From assembly GCA_002290555.1 (NCBI GenBank), contig NEUK01000070.1:1-41196 (forward strand): DNA of 41,196 nucleotides. Reading direction: 5' to 3'. A program made the translations under genes and the position numbers. Numbering within the stretch: the first letter of the stretch is position 1; each line of letters opens with the position of its first letter. Positions 25,179 to 34,763 of this stretch are shown here, in pieces. A model generated the notes under the pieces. That model had not been told where the DNA came from, did not search any database, and saw only the letters and a program-made list of their open reading frames with translations. This stretch comes from Spartobacteria bacterium AMD-G4 (GTDB lineage Bacteria > Verrucomicrobiota > Verrucomicrobiia > Chthoniobacterales > Terrimicrobiaceae).

Positions 25179-25327
25179 AGGAACCTCATCCTTTGTTTGC
25201 TCGGCCGATTGAGTAAGGTTTTTTTTGTAACGTTTTCGCCACATTTGCGATGGCAGAAGAATTCGTTCGCAAGGCCGCATTCGCATGGAAAAAATCTTGA
25301 AGGCGGCGACTTCACCGCGCTGCTGGT

Positions 25328-26356
25328 TTATTGCAATCGGTGAAGCTCGCCACAGTGGGCCGCGAAGCCCGCACCAAAAGCAGTGAGCCAAAGGCTCTCG
25401 CTCTCAGGATCGGTCGAAAGGGAATATTCCAGCGCGGCAAGAACGCTTGGGCTGCTGATGTTGCCGTATCGACGCAGGACTTCGCGGGTGGCATCCAACC
25501 TGTGCGCGGGAATGACTCGTTCGATGGCCTCGATCACATCACGGCCGCCAGTGTGCGCGATGAGGTGCTCGGGCGTGCCCGATCGCATTCCGAAAAGCTC
25601 GGAGACTGCATCGGCTGCGAGTTCAGGAACTTCGCGGTGGAGTTGGTTTTTAAGACGGCCACCAACATTGACGAAGCGGATTTTCTCGCGGTGCTCGGGC
25701 TTGTGGATGGTGCGGAAGTTTTGGAAAAGGAATTGCCCGCCCTGCGTTTCGCCCCTCCAGATGGCGGCAGCAGCTCCGTCGCCGAAGAGACAGAGGCTTA
25801 TGAGCACGCCGGGCTCGTCGTTGAGGTAAAAAGCGGCCGAGGAAATCTCGACGGCTACTGTAGCAATCGTGGCGGTGGGATTTGCCGCGAGCAGACCGCG
25901 TGCGGTCTCAAGGAGCGGCAGGGCGGCTCCGCAGCCGAGGCCGAGCAAATCTTGAAGGAACGCATTCGGGCGGAGGCCGAGGATTTCGGAAATGTAGCTG
26001 CTCAAGCCCGGGCAAAGATAGCCCGTGCAGGTGCAGACCAAGAGCGCATCGATGCCAGACGGTTTGAGGGAGGCGAGATCGCAGGCTTTGAGAAGCGCCT
26101 CCGAGGCGAGTCGTGGCGCGTGTTGCTCAAAGTGCTGATGCAACTGCCCGGCATCGCGGCCAAAGGTCTTTGCCAAATCCGGATCGGAGAACCGCCGCGT
26201 CTCGATGCCAGAATCTCCGGTAAGAACCTTCCGTAGAAGCTCTCTGGATCGGCCTCGCAGGCCATCCACCGCACCCGAATCGTTCAGGATTTGAAAGCAT
26301 TCCGCCTGTGTGAAGGCGTGCGGAGGAAATGCTGTGGCTAGAGATTGGAGATACAT
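25328..26356 (-). CDS. Type III polyketide synthase (chalcone/alkylresorcinol synthase-like)
   Basis: A 342-residue thiolase-fold enzyme that extends an acyl-CoA starter with malonyl-CoA and cyclises the product. The catalytic triad is intact: Cys C142 (LGLGCGAALPLL), His H268 (LIAHTGG) and Asn N299 (YGNISSPS). CTCTGYLCPGL (108-118) and FGDGAAAAI (191-199) are further family hallmarks. The ATG at 26356 overlaps the stop of the flavin oxidoreductase gene by one base (TGATG), so the two proteins are made together. The product could be an alkylpyrone, alkylresorcinol or related phenolic lipid; starter choice cannot be read from sequence by eye. Confidence 0.93.
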   Translation of the reverse strand: MYLQSLATAFPPHAFTQAECFQILNDSGAVDGLRGRSRELLRKVLTGDSGIETRRFSDPDLAKTFGRDAGQLHQHFEQHAPRLASEALLKACDLASLKPSGIDALLVCTCTGYLCPGLSSYISEILGLRPNAFLQDLLGLGCGAALPLLETARGLLAANPTATIATVAVEISSAAFYLNDEPGVLISLCLFGDGAAAAIWRGETQGGQFLFQNFRTIHKPEHREKIRFVNVGGRLKNQLHREVPELAADAVSELFGMRSGTPEHLIAHTGGRDVIEAIERVIPAHRLDATREVLRRYGNISSPSVLAALEYSLSTDPESESLWLTAFGAGFAAHCGELHRLQ

Positions 26357-27354
26357 CAACGGACAAGGCGGAGGAGGGTTCCAAAAGGCATCATTTTTCG
26401 ACGGGCGAGTGCGCGAGTGATTCGCATGGCCGTGCGATTCATTAAAAAGTGGTGAAGGACAGTGGCTGTCGCCAAGCGCCGCTTGAAGCGCGCCCTCTGG
26501 CGGGCGCTGGACGCTGCGGCCGCTTCCAGCCACGCTTTGCCGCCGGTGCTGTAGTCCAGTGCCGGTTGCAGCGCACACTCGGCGGATTGGAAGGCCATGC
26601 TCATTCCATTCCCCGTGAAAGGCGGGATCATGCTCGCGGCATCACCAATGCCGAAGGCGGGTCCCGCCTGCACACCGGTTTGAAATCCTGCGACACCACA
26701 GAAGCTCGACTCGTCCAAGTCTGCCGCCTCCATGCGGTCTGTGAGCGCATGCAGCCCAGATTCGCGGAGCATGGCGAGAAGCAGTGCACTTCCCTTGGCG
26801 CCACGAACAGGCCGAGCCTTGAAGAGACCGCAGATGTTCACCATGCCGCCCTCGATTTTTGCAAGACCGATGTAGCCGCTCGGTGAGGTGAACATTTCCA
26901 AGTCCTGCGTAAGTGGCAGATTGCGCGCATGGCACTTCAGGCCCAACCAAGGCGATGGTTGCCGAGGCCGGCCAGCCGCCCAGATGACGCCCGGCGAGGG
27001 GGTGATGCGCGAGTTCGTAACGAGTGTGCCACCGAGCGAGAGGAATTGGCGCTGCAGGCGGTCGTCGAGTTTCCAACGCGAAATTCCGCGACCGGGCGCC
27101 TGCATTTCTGCGAGCTGTCCTCCTGAGTCGCTCCAAGAGGCCGTCTGTAGCTGCGTCGCACCCTCCAAGCAATCGGCGATTCCAAGCGCCGCCAGTGTTG
27201 CACCCTCCACGCCACTAATAAATTCGCCACATACACGGTGCCTCGGGTAGGTGGACGCCTCGTGCAAGGTCACCGCTACTCCGCGAGATTGCAGGGCGAT
27301 ACCTAAAGACAATCCAGCCAGTCCGCCTCCCGCGATGGTGATGGGTTTTTTCAA
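26356..27354 (-). CDS. FAD-dependent oxidoreductase partnered with a type III PKS
   Basis: A 332-residue flavoprotein of the geranylgeranyl-reductase/aromatic-hydroxylase fold. The N-terminal dinucleotide-binding motif is AGGGLAGLSLG (8-18), with RHRVCGEF (39-46) typical of the GGR-like branch and FGIGDAASMIPPFTGNGMSM as the second FAD motif. It is translationally coupled to the type III PKS, so it probably hydroxylates or oxidises the polyketide product, as the flavoprotein SrsC does in Streptomyces phenolic-lipid synthesis. No O-methyltransferase gene accompanies the pair. Confidence 0.88.
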   Translation of the reverse strand: MKKPITIAGGGLAGLSLGIALQSRGVAVTLHEASTYPRHRVCGEFISGVEGATLAALGIADCLEGATQLQTASWSDSGGQLAEMQAPGRGISRWKLDDRLQRQFLSLGGTLVTNSRITPSPGVIWAAGRPRQPSPWLGLKCHARNLPLTQDLEMFTSPSGYIGLAKIEGGMVNICGLFKARPVRGAKGSALLLAMLRESGLHALTDRMEAADLDESSFCGVAGFQTGVQAGPAFGIGDAASMIPPFTGNGMSMAFQSAECALQPALDYSTGGKAWLEAAAASSARQRARFKRRLATATVLHHFLMNRTAMRITRALARRKMMPFGTLLRLVR

Positions 27355-27586
27355 CAGTGCGAAGTTACCACTCCACAGGCTCTAAGCCAGTGAGATGATG
27401 GCTGGAGGTGACATTTATGAGCCTAACTTCGCTCGAAAAAGAATCTTGTGACTCATCGAAAGGAAACAGAAGTGCATTTCACTTCGAAAAGTCCGCCGCA
27501 TTTGCTGGCTTGGTGGACCGAAACGGGCTCGGCACTTTGACGCGGCGTGGGCGCGGAAAAAAGGGTGTTCGAATCGCTTCTCCAGA

Positions 27587-30478
27587 TCAGCTTCGCGTCA
27601 CTTGCAGGCCGGTGTCCGAGATATCCATTCGCACGAAGCGAGCTCTGGGGTTTGGGGGGCGGGTGGTGAGTTCGTGGCGGATGCGGGAGGCGGCTTCGGC
27701 GTCTTTTGCAAGGAAGAGGATGTAGCCGCCGCCTCCGGCTCCGGGGAGTTTTGCGGCGGCAGTCCAGTCGGCGACACGGTTTAAGATGTCTTGGACAGCA
27801 GGCGGATTGGTGCCGGCGTCGAGGGCGCAATTGAGTTCCCATGTGCGTTTCACGACGCTGCAGAGGCCGTCCCACGACTCGCGTTGTAGGATATCAAACG
27901 ACTCACGGGCATGGGTGGCGATTTCGTCGAGGAGGGACATTGTTTCCGGGCGATTGAGAAACATGTTGCGAACGATCTCGCGCAGGATGCCTTTTGCGAC
28001 GCGGGTGATGCCTGTGTAGTAGAGGAGCGCCATGCCGTTGGTGTTTGGAGGGCCGAAGAGGTGTTGGGGGAGCCAGCGCACGAGACCGCGTTGGGTAAAG
28101 CCGGGCGAGGATTCAATCATCTTCAGGCCGCGATGGATTCCGCCCGCCTGATCCTGCCATCCGCCGCCGGTCGTGAGGAGTTGTTCCAGCGCAAGGGTGC
28201 GGGAGCAGATTTCCTCGTGGTCCCAGCCGAGGCCGCAGACTTCGGAGAGGGTGCCGAGAAGCGTGGCGGCAAGGATACTGCTCGTGCCTAAGCCGGAGCC
28301 TTTTGGCGTGGCCGCAAGTAGGGAAATTTCGAGTCCGCCACCAAATTCGCCGAGAAGGGCATCGAGGGACGCCGCGCGGGTGTGTGCTGTGAAGCGGGGA
28401 TGGAAGCCAGCAAGGGCTAGTGCGGCCTTCGCGAGGGAAAACTCGGCGCCGACATGGGTGAAGTCCTCCAGATCCTCAAAGGTGCGGATGCGCGTTTCCG
28501 CTCCGAGGTCGATCGAGCGGATGACGATTTCGCGGAGCGCTGGCACGCGCGCAAAGACCTGCACGGGCGGCTGCCCATTCAAATCCAGCGCGACATTCAC
28601 GACGGCGCCACCGCGTTTGAGGCAATACGGCGGCGTGTCAGTCCAGCCTCCGGCGAGGTCGATGCGGATCGGGCAACGGCCCCAGATGATCTGGTCATCG
28701 ACTGCTGTTCGGATGGGAGCGCACTTTTTGGCAGCGATGCGATCGACCACCAAGTCGCTCAGAAACGAGAAGGCCCGCTTTTCGCAGAGGCTTGAAAAAG
28801 CTTCGTCGCCGCGCGTCCGAGCCACCTGCGCAGAGAACATGGCCTCGGAAAGAAAATCCATCGGCGAGCTGCTTGGCACATCGATCTCTGGCGTGGGTGA
28901 GTTCGTCTCTGCGAAAAATCGCGCTGTGCTGTCGAGGTCGAGTCGGAAAAAGGGATTGTTGCCGCGCTGTGCGAACAAGCGCGGCGTGGCGGCGGCAATC
29001 TGGAGACGCCTCCCAGCCAGAAGGCGAGTAGGATTGAGGCGCTCGGTGATTTCCTGTGCGGAAAGGCGCTCACTGTTTTTCCAGATTGCCAGAAGCTCGC
29101 TATCCTTGGCGGGCTCTTGCGAGGACATCCAAGTGACCATGCGCGCAGTGAGGTCCGTGGACTCCAGAATCGGAAACAGACGGGCCTCCTGGATATCCGT
29201 GGTGGGGCACAGGCCACAGTCGGCTGGAGCGATGCCGCGCCGTTGAAACCACAGCGCGCAGGGTGCGCCAAGCCATTGGGTGGCTGCCTCGCCGATGGTG
29301 CCCTTGAAGGAATCGTCAAATCCATACACGCGCAGGCAGTGGGCGGATTCGCCGATGGGTGGAGTGTCCACGCAGACTCCGGGCGCGAGGGAAAGCGTCC
29401 CGATTTCCGCCGGCAGGTTGGTGAGGACATTTTCAGAAGTGAGAGGGAGGGTCGCCGGGAGGATGCAATTTTCGACCCAGATGAGCTTGTTGGCTGCAGA
29501 GCGTGAGCTGAAGGCGAAGTCGGAATTGAGGACATACATGTCCGGGTGAGGCTTCAGCGAAAGGTGCGACTGGCCGCGCTGGTCGAGGCTCCGATTTTGC
29601 AGGGCCGACACAGATTCGATCATCTGGCGGCTGGTGCCGAAGTGATAAAACTCGGCATCAGGCAGCGGCACGACGGCACAGGTCAGGCTGGCGATGTCGT
29701 CATCTTGCACAGCGGGGCGGCTTCCCATGCAGGGGCCCATGCCAGCGTAGAGTTCGTAGAAATCCGGGACGCCTTTCGCAAACGCGCCTGACTTGGCATT
29801 CCATCCGCACTTTTTGAAAAGCACGGACACCGCCTTGGCGCTCAGCAGCCAGAGGCCTGTATCGACCAGGAAGAGGTGGTCGGCGGCAAGCTTGGTTATT
29901 TCGTCAGGCTTGGGTTTTTGGAGGAAGAAAGCGAGTTCCTCGGGACTGGACTTGGGGGTGAAGAAAACCCCGAAGTGCGAGGCGGTGTGGGCATCCACCC
30001 ACATTCCAAGGCCAAGGATGTCGGCATCCGGCATGGCAGGCAGCCTCGGGGGAAAGCGCAGGAGCACATCGCCGCTGGCGACCATGACACGGCTTTGCAA
30101 GGGGGCGCGCGCGGCGATGTGGCCGAAGCCGGGCATCTGCACATCGAGCAGCGTCTGGTCGAGGCGCTGGCCGTCTGCCCATCGCAAGGCGGGGAATGGC
30201 ATGAGAATTTTTCCCGTGGCGGCGTAGGCCGGTAGGCGACGGCTTTGTCCACCTGCCATGAGGGCGAGCTTGAGAGACGGTGAGTCGCACCATTCCTCGA
30301 ACGACGTGTTCCCGCCTTTGCTGCGCCAGGCTTCGGCGAGCAGGTGGGCCACGCCTCCGCCGGAGCCGAGTTTGCTGCCAGCGGGATCGCATGCGGCGAA
30401 CCAGCCCGCACCCTCGGCCGTGCCGGGGAAGTAGGCCGACATGGCGGGTGGCAGGGAGATCAGCCGCTCGATTGTCAT
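27587..30478 (-). CDS. fkp: Bifunctional L-fucokinase/L-fucose-1-phosphate guanylyltransferase
   Basis: A 963-residue two-domain enzyme of the fucose salvage route, converting L-fucose via fucose-1-phosphate to GDP-fucose. The N-terminal half carries the pyrophosphorylase-like LALMAGGQSRRLPAYAATGK, then VMVASGDVLLRFPP and a beta-helix-like middle. The C-terminal third is a GHMP kinase: CPIRIDLAGGWTDTPPY, the ATP loop PKGSGLGTSS, and motif 3 LPGAGGGGYILFL. The order and size match Bacteroides Fkp. The ATG at 30478 follows the asd stop by one base. Product use fits the surface polysaccharide genes at 37-41 kb, but no fucosyltransferase is visible. Confidence 0.93.
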   Translation of the reverse strand: MTIERLISLPPAMSAYFPGTAEGAGWFAACDPAGSKLGSGGGVAHLLAEAWRSKGGNTSFEEWCDSPSLKLALMAGGQSRRLPAYAATGKILMPFPALRWADGQRLDQTLLDVQMPGFGHIAARAPLQSRVMVASGDVLLRFPPRLPAMPDADILGLGMWVDAHTASHFGVFFTPKSSPEELAFFLQKPKPDEITKLAADHLFLVDTGLWLLSAKAVSVLFKKCGWNAKSGAFAKGVPDFYELYAGMGPCMGSRPAVQDDDIASLTCAVVPLPDAEFYHFGTSRQMIESVSALQNRSLDQRGQSHLSLKPHPDMYVLNSDFAFSSRSAANKLIWVENCILPATLPLTSENVLTNLPAEIGTLSLAPGVCVDTPPIGESAHCLRVYGFDDSFKGTIGEAATQWLGAPCALWFQRRGIAPADCGLCPTTDIQEARLFPILESTDLTARMVTWMSSQEPAKDSELLAIWKNSERLSAQEITERLNPTRLLAGRRLQIAAATPRLFAQRGNNPFFRLDLDSTARFFAETNSPTPEIDVPSSSPMDFLSEAMFSAQVARTRGDEAFSSLCEKRAFSFLSDLVVDRIAAKKCAPIRTAVDDQIIWGRCPIRIDLAGGWTDTPPYCLKRGGAVVNVALDLNGQPPVQVFARVPALREIVIRSIDLGAETRIRTFEDLEDFTHVGAEFSLAKAALALAGFHPRFTAHTRAASLDALLGEFGGGLEISLLAATPKGSGLGTSSILAATLLGTLSEVCGLGWDHEEICSRTLALEQLLTTGGGWQDQAGGIHRGLKMIESSPGFTQRGLVRWLPQHLFGPPNTNGMALLYYTGITRVAKGILREIVRNMFLNRPETMSLLDEIATHARESFDILQRESWDGLCSVVKRTWELNCALDAGTNPPAVQDILNRVADWTAAAKLPGAGGGGYILFLAKDAEAASRIRHELTTRPPNPRARFVRMDISDTGLQVTRS

Positions 30479-30479
30479 G

Positions 30480-31475
30480 TCAGAGCAACTCCGCGATCTG
30501 AATGGCATTGAGCGCAGCGCCCTTCAGCAATTGGTCGCCGCAGACCCAGAAGGCGATGCCATTTTCCATCGCGCAATCGCGGCGGAGACGGCCAGCGAAG
30601 CAGTCGTCCTTCCCGGCGCAGTCGAGCGGCATCGGGTATCCGTCCTCCACGAATTGGAGTCCGGGCGCATTCTTGAGAGCTGTGCGGGCCTCTTCGAGCG
30701 AAATGGGTTTTGCAAACTCGGCACTCACGGCCACCGAGTGGGCACGGTAAACAGGAACGCGCACGCAGGTCACCGAGGCCTTGAAGTCTGGCAGGTGCAT
30801 GATGCGGCGACCCTCATTTTCCATCTTCATTTCCTCCTTCGTATAGCCGGTGTCCAAAAACGAATCGACCTGCGGGATGACATTGAACGCGATCTGGTGC
30901 GGAAAAATTTCCTTCACCATGGGGCGGCCCTTGGCGAGCGCTTCTGTCTGATGACGGAGTTCGTCGATGGCGCGCGCGCCGGCTCCAGAAACGGCCTGGT
31001 AGCTCGAAGCAAAAAGGCGGGTCACGCCAAAGGCGCGGTGCAGTGGGTGCAGCGCCATGAGGGTGATGGCTGTTGTGCAGTTGGGATTGGCAATGATGCC
31101 ACGGTGGTTTTTGACATCCGCTCCATTGATTTCGGGAACAACGAGCGGGACACCTTGCGACATGCGGAAGGCGGAGGAATTGTCTACCACCACCGCGCCA
31201 CTGGTCACGGCGGCGTGTGCGAAGTCGCGCGAGATCGCTCCGCCAGCGCTGAAGAGCGCGATGTCGATTCCTTCGAAGGAATTCAAATGCAGCGGCTCCA
31301 CCTTGATTTTCTCGCCTCGGAAGGTGAGGGTTTTTCCAGCGGAGCGGGGGGATGCCAGAAGGCGGAGGCTGGCTACGGGGAAGTTGCGGCGTTCCATGAC
31401 GCGGAGCATTTCCACTCCGACTGCACCGGAAGCGCCAACGATTGCGACTTTATGGGATTTTGTCATAGTGGTCAT
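30480..31475 (-). CDS. asd: Aspartate-semialdehyde dehydrogenase
   Basis: Reduces aspartyl phosphate to aspartate semialdehyde, the branch point to lysine/diaminopimelate, threonine and methionine. The 331-residue protein has the NADP-binding VAIVGASGAVG (10-20), the active-site Cys C133 in ANPNCTT, SYQAVSGAGARA, and a substrate-binding His region around CVRVPVYRAHS. It belongs to the USG-1-like branch common in Gram-negative bacteria. Start choice is open between 31475 and 31466 (MTKSHKV). The divergent L,D-transpeptidase gene begins only 2 nt away, so the asd promoter must lie within that gene. Confidence 0.96.
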   Translation of the reverse strand: MTTMTKSHKVAIVGASGAVGVEMLRVMERRNFPVASLRLLASPRSAGKTLTFRGEKIKVEPLHLNSFEGIDIALFSAGGAISRDFAHAAVTSGAVVVDNSSAFRMSQGVPLVVPEINGADVKNHRGIIANPNCTTAITLMALHPLHRAFGVTRLFASSYQAVSGAGARAIDELRHQTEALAKGRPMVKEIFPHQIAFNVIPQVDSFLDTGYTKEEMKMENEGRRIMHLPDFKASVTCVRVPVYRAHSVAVSAEFAKPISLEEARTALKNAPGLQFVEDGYPMPLDCAGKDDCFAGRLRRDCAMENGIAFWVCGDQLLKGAALNAIQIAELL

Positions 31476-31477
31476 TT

Positions 31478-31960
31478 ATGACACTGGACAAGGCCGCAGG
31501 GCAATCCTCCGAAGACTGGGAAATGCGGGTAGACATTTCCCGCCAGATGCTGGAACTGCGGCGTTGTGGTGAGTTGATCAAGGCGTGGCCCGTTTCCACA
31601 TCGCGGTTTGGCGTGGGATTCGAGTCTGGGAGCTTCAAGACGCCGACGGGGCGTTTCGCTGTGGAAAAAAAAATCGGTGCCGGTGCGCCGTTGTGGGCGG
31701 AATTCAAAAGCCGGCACCCCACCGGAAGTGTAGCGGCCCCTGGCGGCGAGAACGACGGTATCTTGACGCGTATCCTGTGGATCTCGGGCTTGGATGAGGA
31801 AAATGCCAACACGCGAGACCGCTTCATTTATTTTCATGGCACGAATCGCGAGGATCTCATTGGAACGCCGGCAAGCCACGGCTGCATACGGCTCTGCAAT
31901 GCCGATGTTGCCGAACTCTTCGATCTCGTGCCGGAAGGTGCAAGAGTGCTTATCGGCTGA
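31478..31960 (+). CDS. L,D-transpeptidase (YkuD domain)
   Basis: A 160-residue enzyme of the peptidoglycan cross-linking or lipoprotein-anchoring type. The YkuD signature is complete: H120 in YFHGT, then SHGCIRL with the nucleophile C136. Dedicated N-terminal export signals are missing: the protein starts MTLDKAAGQSSEDW directly before the domain, which is odd for an enzyme that acts in the periplasm. Either the annotated start misses a leader that would have to overlap asd, or export is unconventional. Its 3' end overlaps the 3' end of comEC by 11 nt. Confidence 0.87.
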   Translation: MTLDKAAGQSSEDWEMRVDISRQMLELRRCGELIKAWPVSTSRFGVGFESGSFKTPTGRFAVEKKIGAGAPLWAEFKSRHPTGSVAAPGGENDGILTRILWISGLDEENANTRDRFIYFHGTNREDLIGTPASHGCIRLCNADVAELFDLVPEGARVLIG

Positions 31961-34235
31961 ATGTCTCGCCGTTGAGAAACCCTCTCGCGACGAAGCCATC
32001 CCTCCCCAAGCGTATGATCGCCGCCCCAGTGCGGTCTTGCCGGAATAGGTGCATGCCGAGGCCTTCCACCATCGTCGCCCAGTCCTCATCCATCTGTTCG
32101 TTGGATGGAAAATCGGCTGCAGTGGCCACGACGAGCGCTGGATCGACTGCCCGAAGGAACGAGGCTTCGGGGAGCACACCGGAGTGGTGGCGGCCTAAAA
32201 CCAGTATGTCTGCAGCGATGGCGGAGCGTTGATTTTCAAGAAGCCACTCAAAGGTCGAGGGGCCCGCATCGGAGAGGATCAAGACCCGCACTTTCGAGGA
32301 CCCCACCAAAGCCACAATCGATTTGTCATCCGCTGTAGCCGCCACAAGGTCTGGAGGAGGGTGCAGGATTTGCAGCGACATCGACGGGCTGACTTCGAGG
32401 CTATCGCCCGCCTGCGCTTTTGAAATGCGGAAATCGGAGGCATCAGCTGCCGTATGAAGCTTCCGCCGCATGGGAGAGCGGTCCGGCAGCGGGGAGTCGA
32501 TGATTCGCGGGAGGGAATTTGTGTCGAGAAGGGTGCCAACACCACCGATGTGATCGGCATCGCCGTGTGTGAGCACAAGCGAGTCTGGACTCCAGTGGCC
32601 TGTGCTGCGCAACCAAGGGCTAACAACATTTTCAAAGTCCCACCGCGACCCGCAGTCGATGAGCCAGACTCGACCATCGCTTTGGATAGCCGTGGCGCCG
32701 CCGGACCCAAAGTCGAACACGGTGATTGCCGCTGGGTCCGCCTGCCAGCCCGCGATGGGGATGAACGAGCCTGGTAGTGATGAGGCCGCGTGAATCACAA
32801 GAAGGAGAATTTTTGTGAAGACGAGGTTCGCGTTGTTAAAAATTGCTGCCAGAGCTGCGGCCGCTACGCCGCTCGCCAAGGCTAAAACCGCAGTCGCCAT
32901 GATGAGGAAAGAGAGCGGCACAACGAGGAGATTCGCTACCAGAGCCGAAAGGGAAACCATGTGAAAATAAAAAACCGTGAGTGGGAGCGAGCCGATCCAT
33001 GCTGCCAACGAAACCGCCAGCAAGCCCGCTGTGTGGCCAGCAGCCCCGTGTTGCTGCTTCTGCCACTTCGTCCAAAGCGGGACGGGAATGAAGGCATCTG
33101 GCTCCAGACGCCTTCGGACTCGATCCTGGAGCGGCCTTGCAACGAGCAGGATCGCAGCGACGACTGTGAACGAGAGCTGGAAGCCGGGATTGAACAACTC
33201 GTTTGTGGATTGGAGGAGGATGACGAATGCCGCCGCGCACAGCGAATTCAGTGGGATCGACTGCCTCCCCGAAGCCATACCGATCAGAAAAATCGCTGCC
33301 ATCGTCGCTGCGCGCACGCTTGAGGGTTTCCACCCCGTGAGCAGGGCGTAGAAAAACAGAGCGGGAATGATCACGCAGGTGGCGATTCCCCGGCCTACTC
33401 CTGCCATTCGGAGGGCCTGCCAGAGGATCAGCGCGATCATTCCCACATGCAAACCCGAGACAGAAAAAAGATGGAATGTCCCGGTTTGTCGGAATTCTTC
33501 TTGGAGCGCATCGGGGATGTCAGATGTGACACCCAGCACGATTCCAGCGAGGAGATTGCAGACGAGGGGATCTGAGGAAATGCCTTCGCGCAGGGTGGAC
33601 TCCATCCATTTCCGGCAAGATGTGGCGATGCGCGGGAGAGAGAAGCCTGTGGCTGTCGAGGTGATCTCGAGATCCCCCGGCGAGGTGGCAACAAGTTCGC
33701 AGGTTATGCCTCGAAGCTCCATGACACGCTTCGCGTTGAATTGGCCGGGATTTCGCGGTGGGGCAATCGGACGGAGGCTGCCGACGACGCGCACGGTATC
33801 TTCCAGAGCTGGGTTGCCCGAAGGAACGATGGCCTGGATGTCACAGGGGAGGTGGATTTTTTCCCCATCGATTTCGAGGTGTGTTGCTTCGACGAGAAAG
33901 CGGGCTTTTCCGGTTGAGCCTATCGAGGGTTCGGAGCGAACGATTCCTTCGACGAGGGCCACTTGTGGTGAGCCGCTGAGTTTTTCAGCAAGCCTTGCAG
34001 CGTAAGATTCGCGGGTCTGCACGACTTGCATGGCAGCGAATAAAAACGCGACAGCCGCATAAACGCACGCGCTGCGGCGGAGGGGCAGCCACAAGGCAAG
34101 GGCCAAAGTGGACAGAACAAGAAAAGCCTCCGAGCCAAGCGGGGTCATCCACGCACCGAGGACTCCCGCCGCTGCTGCACCCGCCAAGCCTGCGAAGGGT
34201 AGGCGCTGATGCCAAAGCGGGGCCCTTGCAGTCAC
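31950..34235 (-). CDS. comEC: ComEC/Rec2-type DNA internalisation protein
   Basis: An inner-membrane channel of 761 residues that brings single-stranded DNA into the cytoplasm during natural transformation. N-terminal membrane segments are followed by a DUF4131-type soluble region (about 60-200), then the Competence-domain helices (LLAGIVLGVTSDIPDALQ, FHLFSVSGLHVGMIAL), and a C-terminal metallo-beta-lactamase-like domain with LTHGDADHIGG. All three usual domains are present and uninterrupted. The GTG start at 34235 lies 24 nt after the lipoprotein gene. comEA and pilin genes are not in the window. Confidence 0.93.
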   Translation of the reverse strand: MTARAPLWHQRLPFAGLAGAAAAGVLGAWMTPLGSEAFLVLSTLALALWLPLRRSACVYAAVAFLFAAMQVVQTRESYAARLAEKLSGSPQVALVEGIVRSEPSIGSTGKARFLVEATHLEIDGEKIHLPCDIQAIVPSGNPALEDTVRVVGSLRPIAPPRNPGQFNAKRVMELRGITCELVATSPGDLEITSTATGFSLPRIATSCRKWMESTLREGISSDPLVCNLLAGIVLGVTSDIPDALQEEFRQTGTFHLFSVSGLHVGMIALILWQALRMAGVGRGIATCVIIPALFFYALLTGWKPSSVRAATMAAIFLIGMASGRQSIPLNSLCAAAFVILLQSTNELFNPGFQLSFTVVAAILLVARPLQDRVRRRLEPDAFIPVPLWTKWQKQQHGAAGHTAGLLAVSLAAWIGSLPLTVFYFHMVSLSALVANLLVVPLSFLIMATAVLALASGVAAAALAAIFNNANLVFTKILLLVIHAASSLPGSFIPIAGWQADPAAITVFDFGSGGATAIQSDGRVWLIDCGSRWDFENVVSPWLRSTGHWSPDSLVLTHGDADHIGGVGTLLDTNSLPRIIDSPLPDRSPMRRKLHTAADASDFRISKAQAGDSLEVSPSMSLQILHPPPDLVAATADDKSIVALVGSSKVRVLILSDAGPSTFEWLLENQRSAIAADILVLGRHHSGVLPEASFLRAVDPALVVATAADFPSNEQMDEDWATMVEGLGMHLFRQDRTGAAIIRLGRDGFVARGFLNGETFSR

Positions 34236-34259
34236 GCTCCGGTGGGTCTCACGGTGTGG

Positions 34260-34763
34260 TTAGTTGAAGGAGAACGGGCTGTAGAGCGATTCCTCGTAGC
34301 CTGAATTGTAGAAGCCATCGATCGCCGGCTCGTTGTTGGCGAAGGGTTGCTCGTCTTGGTAGAGTCGCGAGTTGTTCCGTTCACCAGGGGAGCGCGGCCC
34401 TGATCCGTTCTGTGGTGCAGGCGAACGGCCGTAGAATCCGCGTGTGTCGGAAAGAAACCCGAGCAACTGTGCGTCTGCGCCGGCGGATTTCAGGGCTGAC
34501 ATTTCGCTCGCGGAGAAATTGCACACTTGGCGTGTGCTGTTCAGGTAGGCGATGATTTTGTCACTCGGCACATTGCTGGCGGTGAGATTGCGAATGTCGG
34601 AGAAGTCGAGCTTCGCCCCGGCGGACATTTTGGATGTTGTCGAAGCGGACACGCCTCGGGAAGTCGCGGCCGAGAGCACAGCGGAATTCACTTGGGATGT
34701 GCTGGAGCAGGCGGAGAGACAGAGCGCGATGAGAGCAAGAAAAAGCAGGGTGATGCGTTGCAT
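34260..34763 (-). CDS. Predicted lipoprotein, function unknown
   Basis: A 167-residue exported protein. The signal peptide MQRITLLFLALIALCLSAC ends in a lipobox (LSAC), so it is probably anchored to a membrane through a lipidated Cys. The mature part is Ser/Ala-rich with a short helical core (NVPSDKIIAYLNSTRQVC and FSASEMSALKSAGADAQLL) and an Asn/Pro/Tyr-rich tail. No family is recognised. The start at 34763 is preferred over one 10 codons upstream because it gives a standard signal peptide. It is 24 nt upstream of comEC on the same strand. Confidence 0.72.
   Translation of the reverse strand: MQRITLLFLALIALCLSACSSTSQVNSAVLSAATSRGVSASTTSKMSAGAKLDFSDIRNLTASNVPSDKIIAYLNSTRQVCNFSASEMSALKSAGADAQLLGFLSDTRGFYGRSPAPQNGSGPRSPGERNNSRLYQDEQPFANNEPAIDGFYNSGYEESLYSPFSFN

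Noticed and set aside
27567-27575. GTTCGAATC, resembling a tRNA T-loop
   Set aside because: The flanking bases do not form a T stem and no cloverleaf fits.
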